NCBI RefSeq assembly: GCF_916618745.1
Contig: NZ_OU745373.1
Coordinates: forward strand, 806,001 to 870,000
Direction: 5' to 3'
Length of the DNA: 64,000 nucleotides
From: Cardiobacterium sp. Marseille-Q4385
GTDB lineage: Bacteria > Pseudomonadota > Gammaproteobacteria > Cardiobacteriales > Cardiobacteriaceae
In this document: piece after piece, positions 8,783 through 18,041 of the stretch
Layout: each line of letters begins with the position of its first letter
How positions within the stretch are numbered: the stretch's first letter is position 1
The notes under the pieces: generated by a model
Told to the model about the DNA's origin: nothing
Seen by the model: the letters and a program-made list of their open reading frames with translations, nothing else
The model's database searches: none
Position numbers and translations under genes: made by a program

Positions 8783-9262
8783 CTAGTTTGACCAACATTG
8801 TAATGAGGTCTCATCGCGACTACCACTTGGAGGTGTCGCCGCAGTTTTTGATGCCATCTTTGCACCACTTTGGTTATAGAAAAAATAGGCACAATCCTTG
8901 TCTCTCTGCGCCTGTTTACCAATAGCTTGTGCCTGCAAGGTGTATCCAGTCGGAGTAACACTATTTGGCACAAAACTAATCTCATAACGCTTATTAGTAT
9001 TACTCGGAATATTCGCAAATCCCCAACTGCTTATAGTTGCATTACTAAGCGTATTTCCATTTGTCAATTTACTATAATCACGAGTTACTCGATAATTCTG
9101 ATCAATTTGCTGAGCGATAGCTTGCAAAGCATTACGTGCTTCTACGCGCTGAGCTCGAACGACATATCGCGTATAATTAGGTATCGCAATAGCTACAATT
9201 ATTGCTATTATTGCAATAACAATCAGCAATTCTAGCAAAGTAAACCCTTTATTTGTTTTCAT
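8783..9262 (-). CDS. Type IV pilin-like protein (PilE-type minor pilin)
   Basis: Prepilin of 159 residues with a class III leader: MKTNKG, then FTLLELLIVIAIIAIIVAIA, the hydrophobic N-terminal helix with Glu at mature position 5. PilD cleavage is expected between Gly6 and Phe7. The globular part ends in a cysteine pair region (DKDCAYFF and SLQCWSN), giving a D-loop typical of PilE-like subunits. The fifth-residue Glu and position at the end of the minor-pilin cluster suggest a PilE/PilA-like minor pilin, but a major pilin is possible. It lies five bases after the fimT-like gene. Confidence 0.85.
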   Translation of the reverse strand: MKTNKGFTLLELLIVIAIIAIIVAIAIPNYTRYVVRAQRVEARNALQAIAQQIDQNYRVTRDYSKLTNGNTLSNATISSWGFANIPSNTNKRYEISFVPNSVTPTGYTLQAQAIGKQAQRDKDCAYFFYNQSGAKMASKTAATPPSGSRDETSLQCWSN

Positions 9263-9266
9263 TACA

Positions 9267-9779
9267 TTAAGCTCCTCTTAAACGTCCACCTGATGAAACA
9301 TTCACTTTTAATTCATGGTTATTAAGTTTTACCGTAACAGAACCACCTGCATTGATATCTAGGCGACCATTCCCTAAAAATCTTAGTTGACCAGCAGTCG
9401 CGATCGAACCATCCATAATAATCTCAACTTTTTTATCAGTTCGAGGACTATCTTGTAAGATTTCTGGATCCTGCCCTGCAACTTCATGTAAAACAAGCCA
9501 GCCATTACTAAAATCACTACTGCCACTACATCCTGTTCCATTTGCATTAGATGCACAAAAAACCACACCGTCTTTTAGTCGTAAAGCTTCGCTTTGAGCA
9601 AAATAAAAAGAACTTTTCCAATCATTAAGCACGGAGCGTACTTTATGTCGCTCCATCATGTTTCTATAGTTCGGTGCAGCCAAACCCACCAAAATTCCTA
9701 GAATTGCTATTGTTATTAATAGCTCAAGCATGGTAAAACCCCGCGAAGTTTGGCATTTACCTCTATTTTTTTTTAGCAT
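9267..9779 (-). CDS. FimT/FimU (GspH-type) minor pilin
   Basis: Prepilin-like protein with leader MLKKNRGKCQTSRG before FTMLELLITIAILGILVGLA. The Gly-Phe junction and Glu5 mark PilD processing. The following region (NYRNMMERHKVRSVLNDWKSSFYFAQSEALRLKDGVVFC in outline) is the GspH/FimT pattern in which a long helix leads into a beta domain with a DG-VVFC motif and a cysteine pair. The start is set at MLKK since AAGGAG lies six bases upstream; two earlier in-frame ATGs overlap that site. FimT/FimU-type pilins join PilV, PilW and PilX in the priming complex at the pilus tip. Confidence 0.85.
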   Translation of the reverse strand: MLKKNRGKCQTSRGFTMLELLITIAILGILVGLAAPNYRNMMERHKVRSVLNDWKSSFYFAQSEALRLKDGVVFCASNANGTGCSGSSDFSNGWLVLHEVAGQDPEILQDSPRTDKKVEIIMDGSIATAGQLRFLGNGRLDINAGGSVTVKLNNHELKVNVSSGGRLRGA

Positions 9780-9789
9780 AGTCATCTCC

Positions 9790-10566
9790 TTAGCCATTTA
9801 ACAAATAAATTGCCTGCATAACCGCATTTGTTGTTTTGACTGCACTACCACCATTGCCATTACCAAAGCCCACTGCAGTGATACGAAATACAACGACATC
9901 ACCGCTCTTGAGTTCTGTCCCAGCAGCAAGATCAGGAAACTCCATGGCATTGATTTCCTTGGCGAGGAAACGCTCGATGATATAACGTGGTTTTAGTCCT
10001 GATGTTGTCGAACATTCCTTACACTCTATAGAAGGAAGTATCGCATTAGCAGTGGAATTCATTTGCTTTCCCGCTACTTTTACTTGGTTAGAGTTTATCG
10101 ACCAATCTACACATATCCAAAACGGACGACACGTTTTATCATATTTTTGGGAAAGGACATATTGCTGTGTATAAACTCCATTATTCAAAATCTCTTTTTT
10201 TCCCACCTTATCAAAGGCATCTTCAAGCGCTTTCTTTTCCTTACTCCAGAAGGTATTCGCCCACTCTGCTTGATTCTGTTCATCACAATATTTCTCTTTT
10301 GTCTTTCCTGGAGTAAGTGTAATAGAACCATCTTCTAGACAAAGTTTACGTCCTTGCTCAAGAATAAATCGTTCCGCCGCTCGTAATGCAGTATCAGCAG
10401 ATTGCCGCGCTGTCAGCATCTCAAAATCCGCCCCAGCCTTTCGTTCCTCTAAACGAGAACTGGTCATGGCAAACCGAATTATTCCTAATAAAATTAACAA
10501 GAAGACAAGACAACTGAGTAGCACGACACCCTGCTCCCGCTTACTCACAAAAATATTTCTTTTCAT
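9790..10566 (-). CDS. pilX: Pilus assembly protein PilX
   Basis: Minor pilin-like protein of about 258 residues. After a basic start (MKRNIFVSKREQG) comes VVLLSCLVFLLILLGIIRFA, a hydrophobic segment without the usual Glu5. The following SSRLEERKAGADFEMLTARQSADTALRAAE is the PilX_N pattern, where a QxAe/aE-type helix is conserved. Four cysteines lie in the central part. It belongs to the PilV-PilW-PilX-PilY1 tip complex. The start at 10566 has GAGG nine bases before it. The pilW stop lies 24 bases upstream. Confidence 0.8.
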   Translation of the reverse strand: MKRNIFVSKREQGVVLLSCLVFLLILLGIIRFAMTSSRLEERKAGADFEMLTARQSADTALRAAERFILEQGRKLCLEDGSITLTPGKTKEKYCDEQNQAEWANTFWSKEKKALEDAFDKVGKKEILNNGVYTQQYVLSQKYDKTCRPFWICVDWSINSNQVKVAGKQMNSTANAILPSIECKECSTTSGLKPRYIIERFLAKEINAMEFPDLAAGTELKSGDVVVFRITAVGFGNGNGGSAVKTTNAVMQAIYLLNG

Positions 10567-10589
10567 TTCAACCATCCTCAATATTCCCA

Positions 10590-11726
10590 TTACGGGATGT
10601 ATAAACTATTAGGCATGCTAATTACTTGTACATACCGTTTATAAAGACGAGAATCTCCTCCCGCTCTTGCTTTATCTGCAGAAAATGGAGCTTCTGCAGT
10701 GATTGCATTAACGCCTGCCTGACGTGCACAAGTAGGTACGCTAGGCTGTACCTTAGCAAAGGATGCTTCCTTAGTACCATCCATGGGTTCAACTGCAACA
10801 ATTAAACACACTTCTACACCTACCACACTTGCCCACTTTAAGTCTTCTTCTTCTACTTTTGATGCTGAAAGATATTTTAAAACTTCTCGTCCACTGGTAG
10901 ATTCACTTATATTTACAGTTTCACCAGCTGGCGTATTGTTGGCGGGAGTTATCAGATAGCGGAAAGTCATTTCCTCAACGCCTTCAATAATACCCTGCCA
11001 AGGACCTCCTGCTTCAGAACCTGTACTCGCACTGCTACTACAACCAAAGCTACCTATGCCATTATCTATGCGCACACTGTAACGGTTAACAACCAATCCA
11101 TTAGGGTCTCCTACTTTCCTGCCGATACAATCTCTACCGGCGCCACTAAGACTGTCAAATTCCTGTCCTTTAGAAGCTAAGGAAGGAGAGGGTGCTGTTT
11201 TATTTTTATTCTTAATTTCCTGATTCTTGAGATTATCAGGAGCAACGGTTTGATAACCTATTTGTATGGATTGCCGTACTTGAGGAGTGGTGTTAATACA
11301 AGTCGCCAATTCTGTAAGAGACGGTCGTGATGAACCACTAAATTCACCATTACAGCCTAGCAGTGGCACCACTTTACCATTAGTAAATTTTCCTAATGTT
11401 GTCGCCTCTTTAAGATTGCCTGTCAAGTTATCTTTTTGCCTCGCATAAATAGCAAGTACATGTGGATCCTCTAGATCAAAAGCACTTTTTGCTGCAGATG
11501 CACTGGAAAATGGATCAAGATATCCTGCTTCGTGTAAATCATAGTTTAGCCTTTCCATTACCTGACGAGCTACTTCATCCAGATTTTCCGAGGTAGAACG
11601 TCGCTTTGAAGATTCATTGGCAGTAATAAAAAGGGTTGTTAATGCCATTAATAACAGCACACCCAATACCATTGCTACCATGAGCTCTATCAGTGATAGG
11701 CCTTTTTGTTTTTTTAATGACTTCAT
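10590..11726 (-). CDS. pilW: Pilus assembly protein PilW
   Basis: Large minor pilin of 378 residues with leader MKSLKKQKG before LSLIELMVAMVLGVLLLMAL, a class III signal with Glu5. The next part (SSKRRSTSENLDEVARQVMERLNYDLHEAGYLDPF in outline) is the PilW N-terminal pattern. The C-terminal half contains RYSVRIDNGIG and IEGVEEMTFRYLI, also typical of PilW. I place the start at MKSLKK because GGAG lies upstream, though earlier in-frame starts overlapping the end of pilV exist. It is predicted to sit in the inner membrane as part of the pilus priming complex. Confidence 0.82.
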   Translation of the reverse strand: MKSLKKQKGLSLIELMVAMVLGVLLLMALTTLFITANESSKRRSTSENLDEVARQVMERLNYDLHEAGYLDPFSSASAAKSAFDLEDPHVLAIYARQKDNLTGNLKEATTLGKFTNGKVVPLLGCNGEFSGSSRPSLTELATCINTTPQVRQSIQIGYQTVAPDNLKNQEIKNKNKTAPSPSLASKGQEFDSLSGAGRDCIGRKVGDPNGLVVNRYSVRIDNGIGSFGCSSSASTGSEAGGPWQGIIEGVEEMTFRYLITPANNTPAGETVNISESTSGREVLKYLSASKVEEEDLKWASVVGVEVCLIVAVEPMDGTKEASFAKVQPSVPTCARQAGVNAITAEAPFSADKARAGGDSRLYKRYVQVISMPNSLYIP

Positions 11727-11743
11727 TTTTATAGCATCTCCGT

Positions 11744-12304
11744 TCATAACGTAAACCATACCCGTGTTCCCTGTACTGGCACATTTTCATCATGACCAGT
11801 TTCGGAAACGTGGCTCCACATCACGACGACTTCATATTGGTTGTTCCTTTGTCTGATAATCCCTCTGCCGCCCGGTAATGAACGAATTTCATCTATCCAC
11901 GCCTTCATATCCTGCTTGGCGTTATTTTCCGCTTCTGTACATCCACTACTGTTCTTGCATCTAAGATTTCCAGTAATGTCTGGCGAACCATAAATTGCAT
12001 TCAGATTATTATATAATTGATTATAGTCAACATCACCTTGCGGTGCGGTATTTTGCCAATCCAGTAAATAGGTCTCTCGTGCGATACTATTGGCACGCAT
12101 GGCATCAATAATCTGCTGACTCTTCTGCTGGGCAAACGCTGTAAATTCTGCGGTATCGCCAAAGCGGTTAGCCGTTTGAATCATGGATACACTCATTGCT
12201 AAACCTAAGGCAACGATCAACATGGAAATGACAATCTCCAGTAAAGTCATTCCTTTTTGGTGGGTACATGACATACCCACCAATCCTCTTTTTTTAATTT
12301 CCAT
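11744..12304 (-). CDS. pilV: Type IV pilus modification protein PilV
   Basis: Minor pilin of 186 residues. The leader is MEIKKRGLVGMSCTHQKG, cleaved before MTLLEIVISMLIVALGLAMS (Glu5 present). The sequence after the helix (TANRFGDTAEFTAFAQQKSQQIIDAMRANS) fits the PilV pattern of a conserved helix followed by a D-AMRAN motif. A cysteine pair (RCKNSSGC) is near the middle, and the C-terminus has VVVMWSHVSE, as in PilV proteins. It follows pilY1 by 11 bp in the same direction. Confidence 0.85.
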   Translation of the reverse strand: MEIKKRGLVGMSCTHQKGMTLLEIVISMLIVALGLAMSVSMIQTANRFGDTAEFTAFAQQKSQQIIDAMRANSIARETYLLDWQNTAPQGDVDYNQLYNNLNAIYGSPDITGNLRCKNSSGCTEAENNAKQDMKAWIDEIRSLPGGRGIIRQRNNQYEVVVMWSHVSETGHDENVPVQGTRVWFTL

Positions 12305-12315
12305 AAACCCCCCTG

Positions 12316-15300
12316 TTATAACAGGATTTCACGTTTAAGGCCGCGAATAAAGGAAGGATCACCACAACGTTTACCACCCAATGGTTGCACTCGTACAGTA
12401 CCCGCTCCAGTAGCAGGAGCTCCACCAGTTCCAGGATCTTCCTGGATAGCCTTCAGGTCTCCCCACTTGGACGTTTTAGCGAGACAATCGTTTCTGCCTA
12501 GATTTTCACCTGCAGCCTCAAGATCCTCTGCCGCACCCTGCCCTCCTAAGTTGCCATTAACACCTAGCTGCCTTACATTCGGCTCAACTTTTGCGGCATC
12601 AATGATATTTACGGCTGAAGTAATAAACCCTTCATCTTTCCCAGAGTAATCTTGGGGTTGACCATTCTCATCAGTAAAGTAACCACCTCTTTTAAGATCC
12701 GGACCAGCGCCGGTAAAGGCATTGATTGCCATGGTCCAGCTTGTACCTTTGGTATCTGCACTCGATTCCGATTCATAACAGGTCATTGTTGGATTAGCTT
12801 GCGATGGCAGCTTTGTTTCAACTTCTTTCACGCGATAAATCCGGGTAGAAATAAAGGCTGTACTGAGTAGCATACCCGGCTGGGATACGGCTTTCTCAGC
12901 TCCTACTAGATAGTCGCCATCTGTAGAGGACGCCTTTAGCAAGATTTTCCAACCTTTATTAACATTTTTATCAAACCCCGCATCTACAATGTAACGTTTA
13001 TCACCAGATTCGGTAAATGTTTGCGTAAAGAGAGAGCTATTAGTCAATACAGCAGGCGTAGCTACGGTCAGATCATCATAGATACCAGCTATCATCTGTT
13101 GATTAGTGTCTTTAAGATCGTGTTTGAAAACATCAGAGCCTGTACCAAAGACAACGACATAATCTTTCTCACTATTACGATAAACAGCCGGAGCAGCAGT
13201 AATAGGTTGTCTTTTATCGCCCCTGTAAATCATAACTGCTTTCCAAGCACTGGGCTCACCGCGCAGATCAAAGCGATACAGATTACCGAACTGATCACCA
13301 GCATAAGCCACATCAACAACACCGTTAATATCAGTATCTACCAGAAGTGGTGTAGACAATGCTCCCGGACCAACATCGGGACCAGGCGGTACAGAAATTT
13401 TCTTCACTAAAGCTCCTGGTTTTGCTCCTTCCGTCAACGATCCAGCTCTAGCATTTAGGCCAAATTCCTGTCCCATCATCTCATAGACATAAAGAGTTGG
13501 CGTTTTGTCATAAGCGCTCACGCTGAGATTGGGCGTAAAGTTGCCCGTATTATCATAAGTCCCCGGTCGATAGCCATTAGCAAGGAAGGCATAGACGCGA
13601 ACGCCTGTTTCCAACTTGGGTTTTTTGATACCTGTATCCCATTGAGTAGCAACTTGCGCAATAGTTGGTGAGCTGACGGTATAGCCCAAGCCATTACTTG
13701 CACCTTTTTCGGTTTCCCACATTGGAACGGACGTTTTCCATTGAGCCTGTCCACCTGCTTCCAAGCCTGTACTTCCAGCACCATCACGTTTTTCTCCGGC
13801 AATAGACAGCGCATAAGCACCGCGACCGCCCTGTCCCATATTGCCCATCATGACATATTGCTGTTTAAAGCCACGTGTTTTGGCTGTCAACAACCAGCTG
13901 ATACCGCCATTATTCAGATACAGGTGTGGTTGCTGGACATTTTCTTTGCCATAGCCATCTTCGGCGATGAGTGGTAGCGTTTTGCCTACGGTCAGGCTGT
14001 CATCGCTACTTTCACGCTGCATTCCTGCTGGCAAATAATTTAACTTGAGTGCGTACGGTGCCGTTACCCCTGTGCCTGCGGTAGATTCAAAAATATAAGT
14101 CATGCCATCATTAGCAGCGGTAATGACATATTTTTGCTTACCCGCAACGTCTTTGCCTAATGCAATAGTCGGCGTCCCCAAGACATCACCCATTTGTCGT
14201 TGCATATCAGTCGCTGCATCTGTACGGACACGGTATGTCGTGATTCGACGTGGTGTAATATTTTTGGCCGCATTCTGAATTTGCTTATCCGTTTTACTTG
14301 GATCTCGCAGTATCCATGGCACAAAAGCATCGCGGAATTCCTGTTCGGATGTCAGCGCAAAATCGACTCTGCGAGCAGTATCAGTGGCAGTCAGCCAATA
14401 GATACCACTGCCATCAGTTTTGCCATTATTCACCAATACGACACGATCATCATATTTAGCCGGCTCAGCTTTTTTAGTTGTATCAATCGCCGTACCATTA
14501 GCGTTGAAGAAGTTAAACAGCAGGACACTCGACCATTTATCGGTATCAATTGATAAGCTTGCAGCGATAGCGGCAATACTGCTACCTGATACCGATGGGG
14601 TGGACGTCGAACGGGTATTTACCGGTACCGTTGTAATTTCGCTAGTAATCTCTTGCAAAATTTCGTCAAAGATAGATTTTAGTCTACTACCATCGTTCGT
14701 TTCATAGTAACAATTAGGACAACTTGCTGCACCACGCAAGTAGGTTTTCCCTTCCGACGATAAATCATCGCCAAAGCCGACCGCAAAAGTCTTGATTGTT
14801 TGATTCGGATATTTGGGGTCATTCCAATCCCCCCCCTCGGCATCTTTCCGGTCATTAGGCATATCGTCTCTACCGTTTGCCCCAATAATATCCTTAGTTG
14901 CCAGCATACGACTGAATAAGCCTATGCCATTCCATTCATAACCTCCGTAGTTGGTCCAACCACGATAAGGATGGTACCAGGAATAATATCCGCCTGAGTT
15001 GGGTGGATAATAGTAATACCAAGGGCCACCATCCCTATCACCCCATTTGCTAAATGTCCCATAGTAATCTTTTTCCCATTGCAAAAAACCTGTGGCATTT
15101 TTATATTCCCGTTCATATGTATACCCCGGAATTTCATCCGTGTTGGCATCGCCATCAGACAGGACAACTATATAATTCTTCTGACAACGATACTTAATAT
15201 TTTTCCTAATTTCTCGAATCGCACGAACATAACGATCCGTCGTCGGTGTATCCAGATAAGGAGAAAGTGAGCTAACTAAATCCCGTACATCCACTGCGTT

Positions 15301-15954
15301 ATGCCTGAATCCAGTGAATGTAGGGATTTCCGTAGTCTTCCATCGGTCATCAGCCGAATCCATCCATCTACCCCAATCCGGGAATCCATTCATTACAAAA
15401 CGTCTTTCCGTACCCCATAATGAATAAATGCCCCAATTTACCTTGCCCACATACTTCGGATTATCCAGTATGGCATGCATTCCATCAATGGCAACCTGCA
15501 TCCGGGTTTCTTGCCTGAAGGTATAAAAATTTCTAGCCCCATTCTCAGTCTTACCCGTTAGATAGTTAGAGTTCATAGGATAATAAAACACAGCAAAGCA
15601 TTTCTTTTTATTCCTTCTATTGTATTCCACGCTCCATGTACATCTATCTTGTCGCGCCCAATGTTTATAATACTGGCCAGGATACCAAGCAGCAATTGTT
15701 TGCTGCATACTGCCCGAATCATCAATAAAAAATATGATATTAGCAGGTATACCTTGTGCACCATTCTTAACCGAGTACGTATTAAATTGTGGCGGGCGCG
15801 GCAGGAAGGGAGAGGTTCGCGCATCAGCAGTGACGGCGGGAGTAGGTGTTGGTGTTGTTTGCGCCATGGCATATTGCTGGCAGGCTACGCCCACGACCGT
15901 GGTCAGTAATAGCGGACGAAGAGGAATTCCCATTTTTCTCTGTGTTTTCATCAT
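12316..15954 (-). CDS. pilY1: PilY1: pilus-tip adhesin and assembly protein with VWA domain
   Basis: Exported protein of about 1212 residues. A signal peptide (RPLLLTTVVGVACQQYAMAQ) is followed by a von Willebrand A domain with MIDAS sequence FFIDDSGSM (DxSxS). The C-terminal half is a PilY1 beta-propeller with a calcium loop of the D-x-D-x-N-x3-D type in DTDINGVVDVAYAGDQFGNL, near residue 870. PilY1 acts at the pilus tip in adhesion, calcium-controlled retraction and surface sensing. The start is set after GGAG at MMKTQ (15954 or 15951); earlier in-frame ATGs would make an atypical signal peptide. It is the first gene of the cluster and is A+T-richer than the flanks. Confidence 0.9.
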   Translation of the reverse strand: MMKTQRKMGIPLRPLLLTTVVGVACQQYAMAQTTPTPTPAVTADARTSPFLPRPPQFNTYSVKNGAQGIPANIIFFIDDSGSMQQTIAAWYPGQYYKHWARQDRCTWSVEYNRRNKKKCFAVFYYPMNSNYLTGKTENGARNFYTFRQETRMQVAIDGMHAILDNPKYVGKVNWGIYSLWGTERRFVMNGFPDWGRWMDSADDRWKTTEIPTFTGFRHNAVDVRDLVSSLSPYLDTPTTDRYVRAIREIRKNIKYRCQKNYIVVLSDGDANTDEIPGYTYEREYKNATGFLQWEKDYYGTFSKWGDRDGGPWYYYYPPNSGGYYSWYHPYRGWTNYGGYEWNGIGLFSRMLATKDIIGANGRDDMPNDRKDAEGGDWNDPKYPNQTIKTFAVGFGDDLSSEGKTYLRGAASCPNCYYETNDGSRLKSIFDEILQEITSEITTVPVNTRSTSTPSVSGSSIAAIAASLSIDTDKWSSVLLFNFFNANGTAIDTTKKAEPAKYDDRVVLVNNGKTDGSGIYWLTATDTARRVDFALTSEQEFRDAFVPWILRDPSKTDKQIQNAAKNITPRRITTYRVRTDAATDMQRQMGDVLGTPTIALGKDVAGKQKYVITAANDGMTYIFESTAGTGVTAPYALKLNYLPAGMQRESSDDSLTVGKTLPLIAEDGYGKENVQQPHLYLNNGGISWLLTAKTRGFKQQYVMMGNMGQGGRGAYALSIAGEKRDGAGSTGLEAGGQAQWKTSVPMWETEKGASNGLGYTVSSPTIAQVATQWDTGIKKPKLETGVRVYAFLANGYRPGTYDNTGNFTPNLSVSAYDKTPTLYVYEMMGQEFGLNARAGSLTEGAKPGALVKKISVPPGPDVGPGALSTPLLVDTDINGVVDVAYAGDQFGNLYRFDLRGEPSAWKAVMIYRGDKRQPITAAPAVYRNSEKDYVVVFGTGSDVFKHDLKDTNQQMIAGIYDDLTVATPAVLTNSSLFTQTFTESGDKRYIVDAGFDKNVNKGWKILLKASSTDGDYLVGAEKAVSQPGMLLSTAFISTRIYRVKEVETKLPSQANPTMTCYESESSADTKGTSWTMAINAFTGAGPDLKRGGYFTDENGQPQDYSGKDEGFITSAVNIIDAAKVEPNVRQLGVNGNLGGQGAAEDLEAAGENLGRNDCLAKTSKWGDLKAIQEDPGTGGAPATGAGTVRVQPLGGKRCGDPSFIRGLKREILL

Positions 15955-16563
15955 GTGCTCCATGTTTTTGGTGCCGCATAGGTTGTCACGCGGCAAGGTG
16001 TGTATTCAAAGTATCAAGCAAGAATGGTGCCAAGGATTTTCTTGTTTAATTTCAAATAATTAGACAATTGTTTTGCTAGCTGTAGCGAATGTTCGCTATC
16101 GCTAGGTTTTATCAAGAAATATGTATATCAAATTGATTTTCAAAAGAAAGATTACGTTTAAAAATCTTATATCAAGGTGGCGTTGATATGGTTCCTGTTC
16201 CATAAGACGCAATAGCGATTCCATGTAATCTATTGAAAATATTATTTTTATCCCAAGAAAGTTCGCTTGCATCTCACAACATCAACCGTCTCCCCTTCTA
16301 CTTACGCGGCGTTTTACATCCCCACGAGCGGGCAGATAATTGCAAAATGTGGCCATAATTTTACGCACCAGTGCTAGATCCCGTTATGACATCCAGGTCT
16401 TTTTGAACAACGTTTTATCTGTTCCAAAATCCTCACCTTCCTGCCCCGCAAGGAGGTTATACCAATCCCGGAAAATCATCTAAGTGTGTTGGCACAGCGC
16501 ACCGTGCTATTCGTACTGCCTTCTCACCTTAATTTTTGGGATTGGTATGACAACTAAATGTTG
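15955..16563. other. 600-bp A+T-rich intergenic region upstream of pilY1
   Basis: No coding frame with a plausible start is seen. The first 300 bp hold A/T-rich sequence that must contain the pilY1 promoter (minus strand). The last 100 bp hold a 90-bp inverted-repeat element listed separately. Confidence 0.6.
16459..16548. repeat. 90-bp MITE-like inverted-repeat element
   Basis: ATACCAATCCC at 16459-16469 is mirrored exactly by GGGATTGGTAT at 16538-16548, and A/T-rich inner flanks extend the partial match. The 68-bp interior has no coding frame. Short length with terminal inverted repeats suggests a non-autonomous mobile element, but no second copy is identified here. Confidence 0.5.
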
Positions 16564-18009
16564 TTATTGACTTTGCAAGAATGCTCGCAGCCAGCGGTTA
16601 CTGCGCTCCACGCTAGCGATATTGACTTTTTCGTTCGGCGAGTGTGGCGAGACAATGGTCGGGCCGAAGGAGGCCATTTGCCAGTGCGGGTATTTGGTGA
16701 AAAGAATGCCGCATTCAAGACCGGCGTGTACGGCTTTGACCGGCATATTGTCGCCGTAGATGGTCGCGCCAATTTTTTTCAGTTTTTCGACGAGGTCGGA
16801 GTGCGGCAAGGGTTGCCAGCCAGAGTACGCGCCGCTGTATTCACTGCTGCCACCCGCAAGGCTGACGAGTTGTGCAATACGCGCGGCAAGATCATCGCGG
16901 GCACTATCCACCGAAGAGCGCAACATGCAGCTGATATGCAAGGCATCGTCCCCGGTTTTGGCAACGGCGAGGTTGTTAGAGGTTTCAACCAGACCAGGGA
17001 TGTCAATGCTCATGCGATCCACGCCGTTGTGCAGGTTACGCAGGACGCTGATGACTTGAGCCGTGCTTTTTTCGCTGAGGGCGCGGCTGATGGTTTCGGC
17101 TGGTTCGAGGCTGATGTGCAGGGTTTGGTCTTCTGGGGGCAATTCGTTGCGGATGTGTGCGGTCAGTTCTTGCAGGTTTTGTTGCGCAGTGGCGAGGTTG
17201 CTGCCGTTCAGGGTGATGAGGGCATCCGCTTCGCGCGGAATGGCATTGCGCAGGTCGCCGCCTTCCAGATTGACGATGCGCAGGGCGTTGGCCGCGTCAT
17301 CCTGCAAGGCTTGCAGGGCGCGGGCGAGGATTTTGATAGCGTTGCCGCGTTGCAGGTGGATTTCTACACCGGAGTGACCGCCTTTGAGGCCACGCACATG
17401 CAGGTGGTAGCCTTGCCCAGCGAGGGATTCGTATTGCAGCGGCAGGGTGTAGTTGCCGTTGACGGCACCGGCACAGCCGATGCAGAGTTCGCCTTCGTCT
17501 TCGTAGTCGAGATTAAGCAGGATGCTGCCTTTCAGCCAGCCCGCCCGTACTTCCTGCGCGCCTTCGAGGCCGATTTCTTCACTGGCGGTGAAAAGGGCTT
17601 CCAGCGGCGGGTGGCTGAGGCTTTTATCCGCCAGCACGGCCAGAATCATCGCCGCGCCAATGCCGTCATCAGCGCCAAGGGTGGTGCCATCGGCATGAAC
17701 CCAATCGCCGTCCACAATGGTGCGGATAGGATCTTTGCTGAAATCGTGGCTGGAATCTTTGTTTTTCTGCGGCACCATGTCGAGGTGCGCTTGCAGGATG
17801 ACGCCCGGCTCGTTCTCGCGCCCCGCGCTCGCCGCTTTACGCACCAGGATGTTGCCGCGCTCATCGCGTTCAGCTTCGAGGCCGAGGCGTCCCGCTTCGT
17901 CGAGGATGTATTGTTCGACGGCTTCTTCCTGGTGTGTGGGGCGGGGAATTTGTGTCAGCTGGTGAAAGTATTGCCAAACCGCACGGGGCTCGAGTTCGGT
18001 TATGTTCAT
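16564..18009 (-). CDS. pepD: Aminoacyl-histidine dipeptidase (peptidase D)
   Basis: Zinc-dependent M20-family peptidase, 481 residues, that cleaves Xaa-His and other dipeptides in the cytoplasm. Metal-site regions are visible in order: LQAHLDMVPQK (His and Asp, near residue 93), GTTLGADDGIGAA (bridging Asp, near 120), and ASEEIGLEGA (general-base Glu, near 146). A lid domain follows with the RGLKGGHSGVEIH motif, and the last metal ligand His is near HAGLECGI. The length matches E. coli PepD. Its 3' end is close to the MITE-like repeat. sohB lies upstream in the same direction. Confidence 0.93.
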   Translation of the reverse strand: MNITELEPRAVWQYFHQLTQIPRPTHQEEAVEQYILDEAGRLGLEAERDERGNILVRKAASAGRENEPGVILQAHLDMVPQKNKDSSHDFSKDPIRTIVDGDWVHADGTTLGADDGIGAAMILAVLADKSLSHPPLEALFTASEEIGLEGAQEVRAGWLKGSILLNLDYEDEGELCIGCAGAVNGNYTLPLQYESLAGQGYHLHVRGLKGGHSGVEIHLQRGNAIKILARALQALQDDAANALRIVNLEGGDLRNAIPREADALITLNGSNLATAQQNLQELTAHIRNELPPEDQTLHISLEPAETISRALSEKSTAQVISVLRNLHNGVDRMSIDIPGLVETSNNLAVAKTGDDALHISCMLRSSVDSARDDLAARIAQLVSLAGGSSEYSGAYSGWQPLPHSDLVEKLKKIGATIYGDNMPVKAVHAGLECGILFTKYPHWQMASFGPTIVSPHSPNEKVNIASVERSNRWLRAFLQSQ

Positions 18010-18041
18010 GACAGTTCCTTTTTGTGTGTGGGAAGGGAGTG

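Noticed and set aside
16000..16450. A small gene upstream of pilY1
   Set aside because: No frame with a ribosome site and a protein-like composition was seen.
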